64,000 nt of DNA from Asanoa ferruginea (GTDB lineage Bacteria > Actinomycetota > Actinomycetes > Mycobacteriales > Micromonosporaceae): NCBI RefSeq assembly GCF_003387075.1, contig NZ_QUMQ01000001.1, positions 2,976,001-3,040,000 on the forward strand, in the 5' to 3' direction. The position numbers and the translations under genes were made by a program. Numbering within the stretch: the stretch's first letter is position 1; each line of letters starts with the position of its first letter. Below the pieces are notes generated by a model. The model did not search any database and was not told where the DNA came from. It saw only the letters and a list, made by a program, of their open reading frames with translations. Of the stretch, positions 33,319-40,748 are shown in pieces.

Positions 33319-33957
33319 ATGAAGATCACCGTTCTGGGTGCCACCGGGGGGACCGGGCAGCATGTCGTGCGCCGCGCCATCGCGGCCGGGCATCACGTCA
33401 CCGCGGTGGTTCGCGATCCCGCCCGGTTGTCGGTGGATGCCGATCCGCGGCTGGAGATCGTCGTCGCCGACGCGCTCGAGCCCAACGACCTCGCCGCCGC
33501 GGTGACCGGTCGGGATGCCGTCGTCGACACGCTCGGGCCGCGCGGCACGCAGGACGCCACCGTCTGCTCGCGGGGGGCAGCCTCGGTGGTCGCGGCCCTC
33601 GCCGTCAACAACCCGGCCGCGCGGCTGATCGTCGTCACCGGCAGCGGGCACGTCAAAGATCCGGGCGACGGGCCGCTCATCCGCTACGTGGTCAAGCCGT
33701 TGATCGGCAGCACCGTGCTCAAGAAGCAGTTCGCCGACTTCGCGCGGGCCGAGCGGATCGTCTTCGACAGCCGGCTGCGCTGGACCGTGATGCGGCCGCC
33801 GCAGCTGACTGACGGGGAGCGCAAGGCCTACCGGACCGCCCTCGACCGCAACGTTCGCGGCGGTCTGAAGCTCTCCCGCGCCGACCTGGCCGACGCCATC
33901 ATGGTTGCCCTCGGCGACCCGCGCACCGAGGGGCACACCATCGGTTTGGGCTACTGA
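33319..33957 (+). CDS. NAD(P)H-binding SDR-like reductase
   Basis: 212-residue Rossmann oxidoreductase of the atypical SDR (NmrA/SDR a5) type. The dinucleotide motif is VLGATGGTGQHVVRRAIAAGH at residues 5-25, with ARLIVVTGSG and RWTVMRPPQLTDG following. Ribosome site GGGAGG is 9 nt upstream. It is probably the target of the divergent TetR repressor, thus a stress or xenobiotic-response reductase. It ends convergently with the PRC-barrel gene. Confidence 0.9.
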   Translation: MKITVLGATGGTGQHVVRRAIAAGHHVTAVVRDPARLSVDADPRLEIVVADALEPNDLAAAVTGRDAVVDTLGPRGTQDATVCSRGAASVVAALAVNNPAARLIVVTGSGHVKDPGDGPLIRYVVKPLIGSTVLKKQFADFARAERIVFDSRLRWTVMRPPQLTDGERKAYRTALDRNVRGGLKLSRADLADAIMVALGDPRTEGHTIGLGY

Positions 33958-34373
33958 CGGCCGTAGGTGTCGCGGTAATACCCGGCGAGCCGGTCGCGAT
34001 AGTCGGGCTCCGGGTTGTATTCGGGAGCGTCCTTGATCTGCTCCCGGGTGCGGTCGACGTGCACCGTGCGCGACCGGTGGTCGACCCGCTCGACGACGCC
34101 GGCCGGCAGCAGCACCGTGCGGCCGAAGATCCAGGGACCGGTGTCGACCACCAGGTCGGTCTCGCCGGCCTTCTCCACCTTGCCGATCTCGCCGTCGACG
34201 GCCATCACGGCATAGCCGGTCAGGTCGAGCGAGAAGCCCGGGCCGCCGCCGTTGGCAGCCGCCACCTCGCCGTCGGGTTCGTCGTCTGGGCCCTGGTCGG
34301 GCGTGGTCTGGTCGTGGCCACCACCGAGAGCGGGGGTGCGCCACGACCACGCGTTGAAAACGGAAGCCTCCAC
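33951..34373 (-). CDS. PRC-barrel domain protein
   Basis: 140-residue soluble protein. After a Pro/Asp-rich head (about 1-45) comes a PRC-barrel (about 48-105): GYAVMAVDGEIGKVEKAGETDLVVD, IFGRTVLLPAGVVERVD. The C-terminus is DYRDRLAGYYRDTYG. PRC-barrels occur in RimM, photosynthetic H proteins and stress proteins. Function here is unknown; the first in-frame ATG is used. Overlaps the reductase by 7 nt tail to tail. Confidence 0.8.
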   Translation of the reverse strand: MEASVFNAWSWRTPALGGGHDQTTPDQGPDDEPDGEVAAANGGGPGFSLDLTGYAVMAVDGEIGKVEKAGETDLVVDTGPWIFGRTVLLPAGVVERVDHRSRTVHVDRTREQIKDAPEYNPEPDYRDRLAGYYRDTYGRQ

Positions 34374-34444
34374 GACTTCCGCTTACCCCGAAGTCACCAG
34401 GCCAGAACCCCGTTCTGATCGCCCTCCAGGGTGATCAGGTGACC

Positions 34445-35143
34445 TCACAACACGCCCGAGGGGCCGTCGGCCGGCAGCGTCGCCAACTCCACGTTCACCG
34501 CGGCGGCCTGTTCGGGGGTACGGAAGCCCGAGTTCTGGTTGAAGTCGGTCCTGGTGTAGCCGGGGTTCGCCGCGTTGACCTTGATTGGCGTGTCCCGCAA
34601 CTCCTTGGCGTACATCGCGGTGATCATGTTCAGCGCCGCCTTCGAGGCCGGGTAGGGCACCGAGGTCAGCACATACAGCGGGCTCGCCGGGTCGGTCAGC
34701 GAGGTGATCGAGCCGACCTCGCTGGAGACGTTGACGATCCGGGCTGCCGGCGCCTGCCGCAGCAGGGGCAGGAACGCGTTGGTGACCGCGACGACCCCGT
34801 ACACGTTGGTCTCGAACACCTCGTGGATCGTCGCCACGATGGTGGCGCTCGGCTCCGCCGTGCCGTCGGCGCGCAGGATGCCGGCGTTGTTGACCAGGAT
34901 GTCGAGCCGGCCGAACTCGGCCGTCACCAGGTCGACCGCGGCCTCGATCGTCGACTGGTCGGTGACGTCGAGCCGGACGAACCGGGCGTCCAGCCCCTCG
35001 CCGGCCAACTCCTTCGCCGCCGCCTGCCCGCGGCTCTCGTCGCGGGCACCGACGAGCACGGTCATTCCCAGCAAACCGAGGGCCCGCGCGGTCGCGAGGC
35101 CGATGCCCTTATTGGCACCAGTGATCAATGCGATCTGTGTCAT
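34445..35143 (-). CDS. SDR-family NAD(P)-dependent oxidoreductase
   Basis: 232-residue classical short-chain dehydrogenase. Cofactor motif ALITGANKGIGLATARALG (TGxxxGIG) lies near residues 5-23, NNAG at about 86-89, and the catalytic Ser-Tyr-Lys with YPASKAAL near 158-165. NAD(P) use is expected. Divergent from the MmyB-type regulator, suggesting that this gene is regulated by it, a common arrangement in actinobacteria. Substrate unknown. Confidence 0.93.
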   Translation of the reverse strand: MTQIALITGANKGIGLATARALGLLGMTVLVGARDESRGQAAAKELAGEGLDARFVRLDVTDQSTIEAAVDLVTAEFGRLDILVNNAGILRADGTAEPSATIVATIHEVFETNVYGVVAVTNAFLPLLRQAPAARIVNVSSEVGSITSLTDPASPLYVLTSVPYPASKAALNMITAMYAKELRDTPIKVNAANPGYTRTDFNQNSGFRTPEQAAAVNVELATLPADGPSGVL

Positions 35144-35190
35144 GCGTCGAGCCTGTCGGGCGTGGGACCGGTCAGGCAGGACCAGCGTTG

Positions 35191-35215
35191 CCTGGTATCA
35201 GCCGTACCACCCAGG
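35191..35215. promoter_or_regulatory. Candidate operator between SDR and XRE regulator
   Basis: A partial dyad, CCTGGTA and TACCA-CCCAGG, lies mid-way in the 100-bp divergent gap. This is where a MmyB-type regulator would be expected to bind. The repeat is imperfect, so it is weak evidence. Confidence 0.3.
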
Positions 35216-35243
35216 TTGGTGCGGAGTGCGGCACTCTTGACCG

Positions 35244-36110
35244 GTGACCGTCAACCGGCAAGAGCTCGCCGCGTTCCTGCGCACGCGCCGGGAGCGGCTG
35301 CTGCCCTCCGACGTGGGCCTGCCCGGCGGCGCCGGCCTGGGCCCGCGCCGCACGCCGGGGCTGCGCCGGCAGGAGGTCGCCGAGCTCGCGGGGATGTCGA
35401 TCGACTACTACATCCGGCTTGAGCAGGCGCGGGGGCCGCAGCCGTCGCGGCAGGTGCTCGGCGCGCTGGCCCGGGCGTTGATGCTGACCATCGACGAGCG
35501 GGAATACCTGTTCCGGATCGCCGGCGAGGCGCCGCCGGCCGTGGTCGGCCCGAGCAGCGAGTTGCTGCCCGCGGTGCGCTACCTGCTCGACTCGATGCCG
35601 CTGACCCCGGCGTACGTGGTCGACGCGAAGTTTGACCTGCTCGCCTGGAACTCGCTGGCCACCCGGTTCATCGGCGACCTTTCGGCCTACCCGGTCGACG
35701 ACCGCAACATGCTCCGCTGGATGTTCCGCCAACCGGCCGACGACCTGCACTGGACCGACGAAGACGCGTTGGCGTTCACCGCCACCTCGGTCGGCGACCT
35801 GCGCGCCGCGTATGCCCGCTATCCCGGCGACCCGGGCATCGAGCGCCTGGTCACCGAGCTCCTCGGCGTCTCGCCGGTCTTCGCCCGGATGTGGCACAGC
35901 CACGACGTGGTCGTGCGCCGCGGCGTGCGTAAGCGGGTCAACCACCCCGACGTCGGCCCGCTCGAGTTCGAGTGCCAACTGCTGCACATCGGCGACAGCG
36001 ACCAACGCATGATCGTCTATTGCGCCGAGCCGGGTTCGCCGACCGAGGACGCTTTCCGCCGGCTCGCCGCCATGCCGGCCCTCGCGGCGCTGCCAGCGAT
36101 GCGTGACTAG
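35244..36110 (+). CDS. XRE-family regulator with MmyB-like ligand domain
   Basis: 288-residue regulator from GTG 35244. The XRE helix-turn-helix (about 5-65) includes TPGLRRQEVAELAGMSIDYYIRLEQ. The MmyB-like C-terminal part (about 90-285) has TPAYVVDAKFDLLAWNSLATRFIG and FARMWHSHDVVVRRGVRKRVNHPDVG, a PAS-like ligand pocket. It probably controls the divergent SDR gene. The stop shares CTAG with the toxin gene on the other strand. Confidence 0.92.
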   Translation: MTVNRQELAAFLRTRRERLLPSDVGLPGGAGLGPRRTPGLRRQEVAELAGMSIDYYIRLEQARGPQPSRQVLGALARALMLTIDEREYLFRIAGEAPPAVVGPSSELLPAVRYLLDSMPLTPAYVVDAKFDLLAWNSLATRFIGDLSAYPVDDRNMLRWMFRQPADDLHWTDEDALAFTATSVGDLRAAYARYPGDPGIERLVTELLGVSPVFARMWHSHDVVVRRGVRKRVNHPDVGPLEFECQLLHIGDSDQRMIVYCAEPGSPTEDAFRRLAAMPALAALPAMRD

Positions 36111-36427
36111 GCGAGGCCCAGCAACCGGCGCAGGCCTTGATCGACCTGGCTGAGCACGGTTGGCGGCACGCGGCCGTGTCGATGGCCGAACGCGTCAGGG
36201 TCGGCGTAGCGGATGCGCGACAGGTCGATGGTGCCGCCGCCGGCGATCTCGGTGGGCAGCGGCAGCAGCAGCCCTGGCACGTCGCCGTCGGCGCGATCGT
36301 GGATCACCACGACGACCGGGTAGTGGACGCTGAACGTGCTGGCGCTCACCACCAGGACGCGGACCCGGCGGCTGCCGAACGTGTAGTCGAAGACGTCACC
36401 GCGGGCGATTGACCCGCGGATCACCAT
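36107..36427 (-). CDS. MazF/PemK-like toxin, probable
   Basis: 106-residue protein from ATG 36427. The N-terminus IARGDVFDYTFGSRRVRVLVVSA has the pattern of MazF-type endoribonucleases (RGDVW, then VV.S), with VVVVIHDRADG and the C-terminal VPPTVLSQVDQGLRRLLG. It overlaps the antitoxin stop by 7 nt. Similarity is moderate, so ribonuclease function is an inference from fold pattern and context. Confidence 0.75.
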   Translation of the reverse strand: MVIRGSIARGDVFDYTFGSRRVRVLVVSASTFSVHYPVVVVIHDRADGDVPGLLLPLPTEIAGGGTIDLSRIRYADPDAFGHRHGRVPPTVLSQVDQGLRRLLGLA

Positions 36428-36627
36428 GTGGCGTCGACCTCGGCCAGCGCCGCCGCATCGTCGCCGTCGAGCGAGGCGTGCCAAGCCTTTGCCGCGGCGA
36501 TGGCGTGCCGGTCGAGGTATTCGCGGATGGCCTCCGCGACGAGCGCGGATCGGTTGCCCCCACCCACCGCGGCGTTGAGCGCCTGGGCGAGCTCGTCGTC
36601 GAGGGTGATGGACATAGCCGCGGTCAT
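36421..36627 (-). CDS. Ribbon-helix-helix antitoxin, probable
   Basis: 68 residues from ATG 36627 (or ATG 36615). N-terminal SITLDDELAQALNAAVGG and NRSALVAEAIREYLDRHAI are a ribbon-helix-helix DNA-binding fold; the acidic C-terminal tail (GDDAAALAEVDATW) would neutralise the toxin. Overlaps the toxin start by 7 nt, as in type II pairs. Confidence 0.8.
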   Translation of the reverse strand: MTAAMSITLDDELAQALNAAVGGGNRSALVAEAIREYLDRHAIAAAKAWHASLDGDDAAALAEVDATW

Positions 36628-36685
36628 GCCGGCGACACTATCAATGATCGTATTGGAAATGGTGTTGGCGATCGGCGTGTCGCTC

Positions 36686-37198
36686 TTACTCGCCGCTCGT
36701 GGCGCCCCACTCTTCCGGCGCGACGTCGGCGGTGTGCTGGCTGAACATCCAGCGGTGGCCTTCCAGGTCTTCGACCCGATAGCTGCGGACGCCATAGGGC
36801 TGGTCGGCCGGCTCGCTGAGCACCAGGGCGCCGGCCTCGCGGGCCCGGGCGGCGTGCGCGTCGACGTCGTCGACGTACACCATGATGCCGTTGACCAGCC
36901 ACGGTTGCTCGGTCCAGCGCATCGCGGTCGTGCAGTGCTCGCGATGGTGCTTGGGGCTCTCGTAGCCGATGCCCGGCGGCGTGGCCAGCGCGATCACCGC
37001 GTGGCCGAGGGCCAGCTCGGCGTGCCCGATCGAGCCGTCGTCGTTGGTGAAGCGCATCCGCTCCGTGAAACCGAACGCCGCGCGCAGGAACTGGATGGCC
37101 GCGACGCCGTCTTCATAGGCGAGCATCGGCACGATCGCCGACGGGTAGTCGGCCGGGCGCGTGTTGCGTTCCGGCCCGGTCTCGGTGTCAGTGGTCAT
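36686..37198 (-). CDS. VOC/glyoxalase-family protein
   Basis: 170-residue protein of the vicinal-oxygen-chelate fold from ATG 37198. Paired beta-alpha-beta modules read AIVPMLAYEDGVAAIQFLRAAFG and NGIMVYVDDVDAHAARAREAGA. A conserved Glu in VEDLEGHRWMFSQH is a usual metal ligand, typical of PhnB-like proteins. Function unknown; the longer frame from 37240 adds only 14 residues and lacks a ribosome site. Confidence 0.85.
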   Translation of the reverse strand: MTTDTETGPERNTRPADYPSAIVPMLAYEDGVAAIQFLRAAFGFTERMRFTNDDGSIGHAELALGHAVIALATPPGIGYESPKHHREHCTTAMRWTEQPWLVNGIMVYVDDVDAHAARAREAGALVLSEPADQPYGVRSYRVEDLEGHRWMFSQHTADVAPEEWGATSGE

Positions 37199-37286
37199 GT
37201 TCCCGACGATATCGACGCGGGTTGGCGTCCGCTTGGACAAATGGGAAGCCGGCGCAACTCCGGATCGGCACAGGCGTTAGCCGGGT

Positions 37287-37913
37287 GTGGGACTGGCCGG
37301 CACGCTGATCGCGCGCCTGGTCGAGGTGGTTTTGGCCGTCGGCGGGCTGCTCTTCACCATCGCCGGCAGCGATTCCGAGCCCAACGTGGTGCTGTTCCTG
37401 CTGTCCTGGGGGCTGCTCGCGGGCGCCTACCTGCTGGTCGGCACGGTGCGGGTGCGCCGGGAGCGGCTGGCCGACCCCAACTCGCCGGCGCCGCCGGCCA
37501 CCGGCTGGAACGCCCGGCTGATCGGGCGCCGGTTCAGCTTCTTCTTCACTGTCGCGGCGAGCGTCACCGGGCTGGGCGCTTCGCTCGACGTGCTCGCCGT
37601 CGACGAGAACAGCGACTTCAGCGGGCTTGTGCAGGGGCTCGGCGCGTTCGTCACGATCTGCGCCTGGCTGCTGCTGCAACTGGGCTACGCCCGCTTCTAC
37701 ATGCAGTGGCCCGACTGGCGGTTCCCCAACTGCCCGTACCCCCGGTTGATTGATTTTCTGTATTTCTCGGTGACCGTCGGCGTCTCGTTCGCGGCGTCCG
37801 ACGTGGAGGTGCAGGGCCGCGCGGTGCGCTATCACGTGATGGTGCACAGCGTGATCAGCTTCTTCTACAACGCGATCGTGCTGGCCATCGCCGTCAACAT
37901 CATCACCGGATAG
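37287..37913 (+). CDS. DUF1345 membrane protein
   Basis: 208-residue integral membrane protein with five hydrophobic segments. The family signature is near residues 150-205: FLYFSVTVGVSFAASDVEV, then HSVISFFYNAIVLAIAVNII. Members are widespread in bacteria with no assigned role; some lie near potassium or cation transporters. The start is GTG 37287. Next gene downstream is the kinase, 81 bp away. Confidence 0.9.
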   Translation: MGLAGTLIARLVEVVLAVGGLLFTIAGSDSEPNVVLFLLSWGLLAGAYLLVGTVRVRRERLADPNSPAPPATGWNARLIGRRFSFFFTVAASVTGLGASLDVLAVDENSDFSGLVQGLGAFVTICAWLLLQLGYARFYMQWPDWRFPNCPYPRLIDFLYFSVTVGVSFAASDVEVQGRAVRYHVMVHSVISFFYNAIVLAIAVNIITG

Positions 37914-37994
37914 CCGTCCTTCGTTCGGAGGATTCCGATCGGGCCTTTCGGGTGTGTTCCGGCATATGGGATCTATCCCGAGTATGACTGTCAA

Positions 37995-39617
37995 GTGACG
38001 TCTTCCGAACCCCCCAAGACGCCCGAGCCCGAGCCCGAGCCGATCCCCGCACCTGGGCGGCCCTGCGCACGCGTGGTCGGCGGCTGCTACGCGCTGATCG
38101 AGCAGATCGGTGGCGGCGCCGGTGGCACCGTGTGGCGCGCACTCAGCCAGGCCACCGGCGAAGAAGTCGCGATCAAGCTGCTCCGCGAGGAACTGGTGCT
38201 GCAACCCAAGGCGGTGATGCGGTTCGTGCAGGAGCGGGCGATCCTGGCCGCATTGCGGCACGAGAACATCGTGCCGGTCCGCGAACTGCTCACGGTCGGC
38301 GAGTCGCTCGGCCTGGTGATGGACCTGGTGCCCGGCGGCAGCCTGCGCGACGTGCTGCGCAGGCGCGGGACGCTGGCGCCCGCCGAGGCGGCGACGTGCA
38401 TGGCTGCGGTGGCCGAGGGGCTGGCGCACGCCCACCACCTCGGTGTCGTGCACCGCGACCTCAAACCCGACAACATTCTCGTGGGTACGCCCGACGCGCT
38501 CGACCGCGATCCGCGGGTGCGGCTGACCGACTTCGGCATCGCCCGGGTGATCGACGCACCGGCGCTGACCACGGCCGGTGCCCTGCTCGGCACGCCCAAC
38601 TACCTGTCGCCCGAGCTGATCCACGGCGGCCGGCCGTCGCCCGCCTCCGACGTCTACGCCTTCGGCATGGTGCTCTACGAGTTGCTGACCGGGCGGCCGC
38701 CGTTTGGTGGGCACACGCCCCGCTCGGTGATCCGCCGGCACGTGGAGACCCGGCCGCGCCGCAACCCCGGCATCCCCGACGTGCTCTGGAAGCTCATCAC
38801 GTCCTGTGTGGACAAGAACCCGGCGCGCCGGCCCGACGCAGCCGACCTGGGCGCCGCGCTGCGCACCGCCGCGCTGCGCCTGGGCGCCACGCCGGCCCTA
38901 CCCAGGCAGCACCCGCTGCCGATGCAGTCGGCGCTCACCGCCGGCCGCCCGTTCGTGCCCAGCCAGCGCCGCCGGTCACCGGCCTGGCACGCGATCACCA
39001 CGGTGGTCACCTCGTTCGTGCTGATGGCCGCCGCGCTGATCGCGTTCGAATGGCCGGGCCCGGGCAGCGGCACCGAAGCCGCGGCAGACCGGCCGAGCGC
39101 GACACCCAGCCCGAGCCCGACCGCGGCCAAGGGCGGTAAGCCGGTCCGGGCCGGCCAACCGATCGCGACCGATGCGGCCCGGCTGACCGCCAACCGGTTG
39201 GGAAAGCCGGCACCGGCCAAGCCGCGGACGTCGGAGGACGCCCGGGTCGCACCGCTGCCGACGGTCTTCGGGACCGCGCACTGCACCGGTTTCCAATGGA
39301 AGTTCCTGCAACCGGCGTTCTCCAACACCTGCTATGCGACGGGTCCGGGCATCCGCGTCTCCGGCGCGCTGCGCTCCAAGGAGGTGACGGCCGACATCAC
39401 GCTGACCCTGAAGGACACGGCCGGCAAGCAGGTCGGCGACGCGTACACCTGCAAGCGGTTGACCTTCGCGAAGGAGATGTCGGAGCGCGCCTGCGGCCCG
39501 TTCGAGCTGATGCCGCCCCGCGGCCGGCGCTACGTGCTGGTGCAGAGCTGGCGGGTGTACGACAACGACGGCAGCGCGATCCTCGGCGAGGCGAAGAGCG
39601 CGGAGTTCGCTTTCTAG
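37995..39617 (+). CDS. Membrane Ser/Thr protein kinase
   Basis: 540-residue eukaryotic-type kinase. N-terminal Pro/Glu head; kinase domain about 30-290 with Gly loop GGGAGGTVW, Lys61 (AIKLL), catalytic HRDLKPDN (Asp155), DFG (Asp179) and activation loop LTTAGALLGTPNYLSPE with Thr sites. One transmembrane helix is near 332-352. The extracellular part (about 355-540) is Ala/Pro/Thr-rich, then folded with four cysteines (HCTGFQW, NTCYAT, YTCKRL, RACGPF). No PASTA repeats, so it senses something other than muropeptides. Confidence 0.94.
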   Translation: MTSSEPPKTPEPEPEPIPAPGRPCARVVGGCYALIEQIGGGAGGTVWRALSQATGEEVAIKLLREELVLQPKAVMRFVQERAILAALRHENIVPVRELLTVGESLGLVMDLVPGGSLRDVLRRRGTLAPAEAATCMAAVAEGLAHAHHLGVVHRDLKPDNILVGTPDALDRDPRVRLTDFGIARVIDAPALTTAGALLGTPNYLSPELIHGGRPSPASDVYAFGMVLYELLTGRPPFGGHTPRSVIRRHVETRPRRNPGIPDVLWKLITSCVDKNPARRPDAADLGAALRTAALRLGATPALPRQHPLPMQSALTAGRPFVPSQRRRSPAWHAITTVVTSFVLMAAALIAFEWPGPGSGTEAAADRPSATPSPSPTAAKGGKPVRAGQPIATDAARLTANRLGKPAPAKPRTSEDARVAPLPTVFGTAHCTGFQWKFLQPAFSNTCYATGPGIRVSGALRSKEVTADITLTLKDTAGKQVGDAYTCKRLTFAKEMSERACGPFELMPPRGRRYVLVQSWRVYDNDGSAILGEAKSAEFAF

Positions 39618-39692
39618 GGACAACGGCGGGCTCCTGGGTTCGCTACGGTCTCGGCGTTGTGCTTCGTCGATCCCTGCCGAGGAGTCACCGCC

Positions 39693-40142
39693 GTGCGCCG
39701 CTTCCTGGTCGCTGCTCTTGCCGTTTCCGCCCTGGCCCTGGCCGCCTGTGGCAAGGAAGACGAAGCTGGTCAGCCGGCCGCTGCCAGTGGCGCCGACACC
39801 GCGGCGGCCACCGCCACGGCGTGCACGGAAGCGATGGCGCTGAGCAAGACCGGCGCGACCGCCTTCGAGGAGGGCGTCGACAACCTGCTGAAGGTGGCGC
39901 TGGAGGGCGACGACGCGAAGGCCGAAGCGGCGGAGAAGGAGTTCCGCGCCGCCCTGACCACCTGGGCCGACCAGTTGGCCGCACTCTCCGGCGAGCCGGT
40001 CGCGGAAGACGTCAAGGCGGCGCTGACCGAGACCGCGGCGACCGTCAAGAAGATCGCCGACCCGGAGGACAAGACCCCGATCAATGCCGCCACGCAGCAA
40101 CTCGCCGACATCGCCGACAAGATCGGGGCCGCCTGTGCCTGA
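39693..40142 (+). CDS. Small secreted lipoprotein
   Basis: 149-residue protein from GTG 39693 (GAGGAG upstream). The signal peptide with lipobox LAAC puts the lipidated Cys at residue 18. The mature part is helical, rich in Ala, Glu and Lys (LLKVALEGDDAKAEAAEKEFRAAL) with two Cys. No family recognised. Lies between the kinase and GtrA genes on the same strand; a lipoprotein partner of the kinase is possible. Confidence 0.8.
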   Translation: MRRFLVAALAVSALALAACGKEDEAGQPAAASGADTAAATATACTEAMALSKTGATAFEEGVDNLLKVALEGDDAKAEAAEKEFRAALTTWADQLAALSGEPVAEDVKAALTETAATVKKIADPEDKTPINAATQQLADIADKIGAACA

Positions 40143-40193
40143 CGCCGCGGCCTCGCTGCCGCGTCACCAGGTTGACCCGGTAGCGTTCCCGCG

Positions 40194-40748
40194 ATGAGCG
40201 TCGAGCCACTGCGGGGAAGGCCCGCCCGGATCGTGCGGGCCGTGCTGCGGCTGCTGCCCACCCCGATTCGCAACCAGGTCCTGCGACACCGCGAGATGCT
40301 CAAGTTCCTGATCGTCGGTGGCACCTGCTTCCTGGTCACGATCGCGGTCAACTACGCGCTCAAGCTGACGATCCTGTCCAACAAGCCGGTCACGGCGCTC
40401 ACGGTCGCGACGATCGTCACGACGGTGCTCTCCTACATCCTCAACCGCGAGTGGGCGTTCCGGACCCGGGGCGGCCGCGAACGCCGCCACGAGGCGGCGT
40501 TGTTCTTCGCGGTCAACGCGATCGCCATCGGCGTCAACGACGTGCCGCTGCTGATCGGCCGCTACGTGTTCGACCTGCGGGTCCCTGACGTGAGCCTGAT
40601 CGTCCAGGAGATCAGCGACTTCGGCTTCGGGATCGTGGCGGGCACGCTGGCCGCGATGGCGTTCCGGTTCTGGGCCTACAAGAAGTGGGTCTTCCCGCAC
40701 CCGAAGGTGCAACTGGTCGCCCAGGATCAAGGCTCCCGGGCCGCCTAG
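40194..40748 (+). CDS. GtrA-family membrane protein
   Basis: 184-residue four-helix membrane protein. The family pattern LKFLIVGGTCFLVTIAVNYAL starts at about residue 37, followed by TIVTTVLSYILNREWAFR and the final YKKWVFPH. GtrA proteins are thought to flip or move lipid-linked sugars for cell-surface glycans. The stop shares CTAG with the TetM-like gene on the other strand. Confidence 0.92.
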   Translation: MSVEPLRGRPARIVRAVLRLLPTPIRNQVLRHREMLKFLIVGGTCFLVTIAVNYALKLTILSNKPVTALTVATIVTTVLSYILNREWAFRTRGGRERRHEAALFFAVNAIAIGVNDVPLLIGRYVFDLRVPDVSLIVQEISDFGFGIVAGTLAAMAFRFWAYKKWVFPHPKVQLVAQDQGSRAA

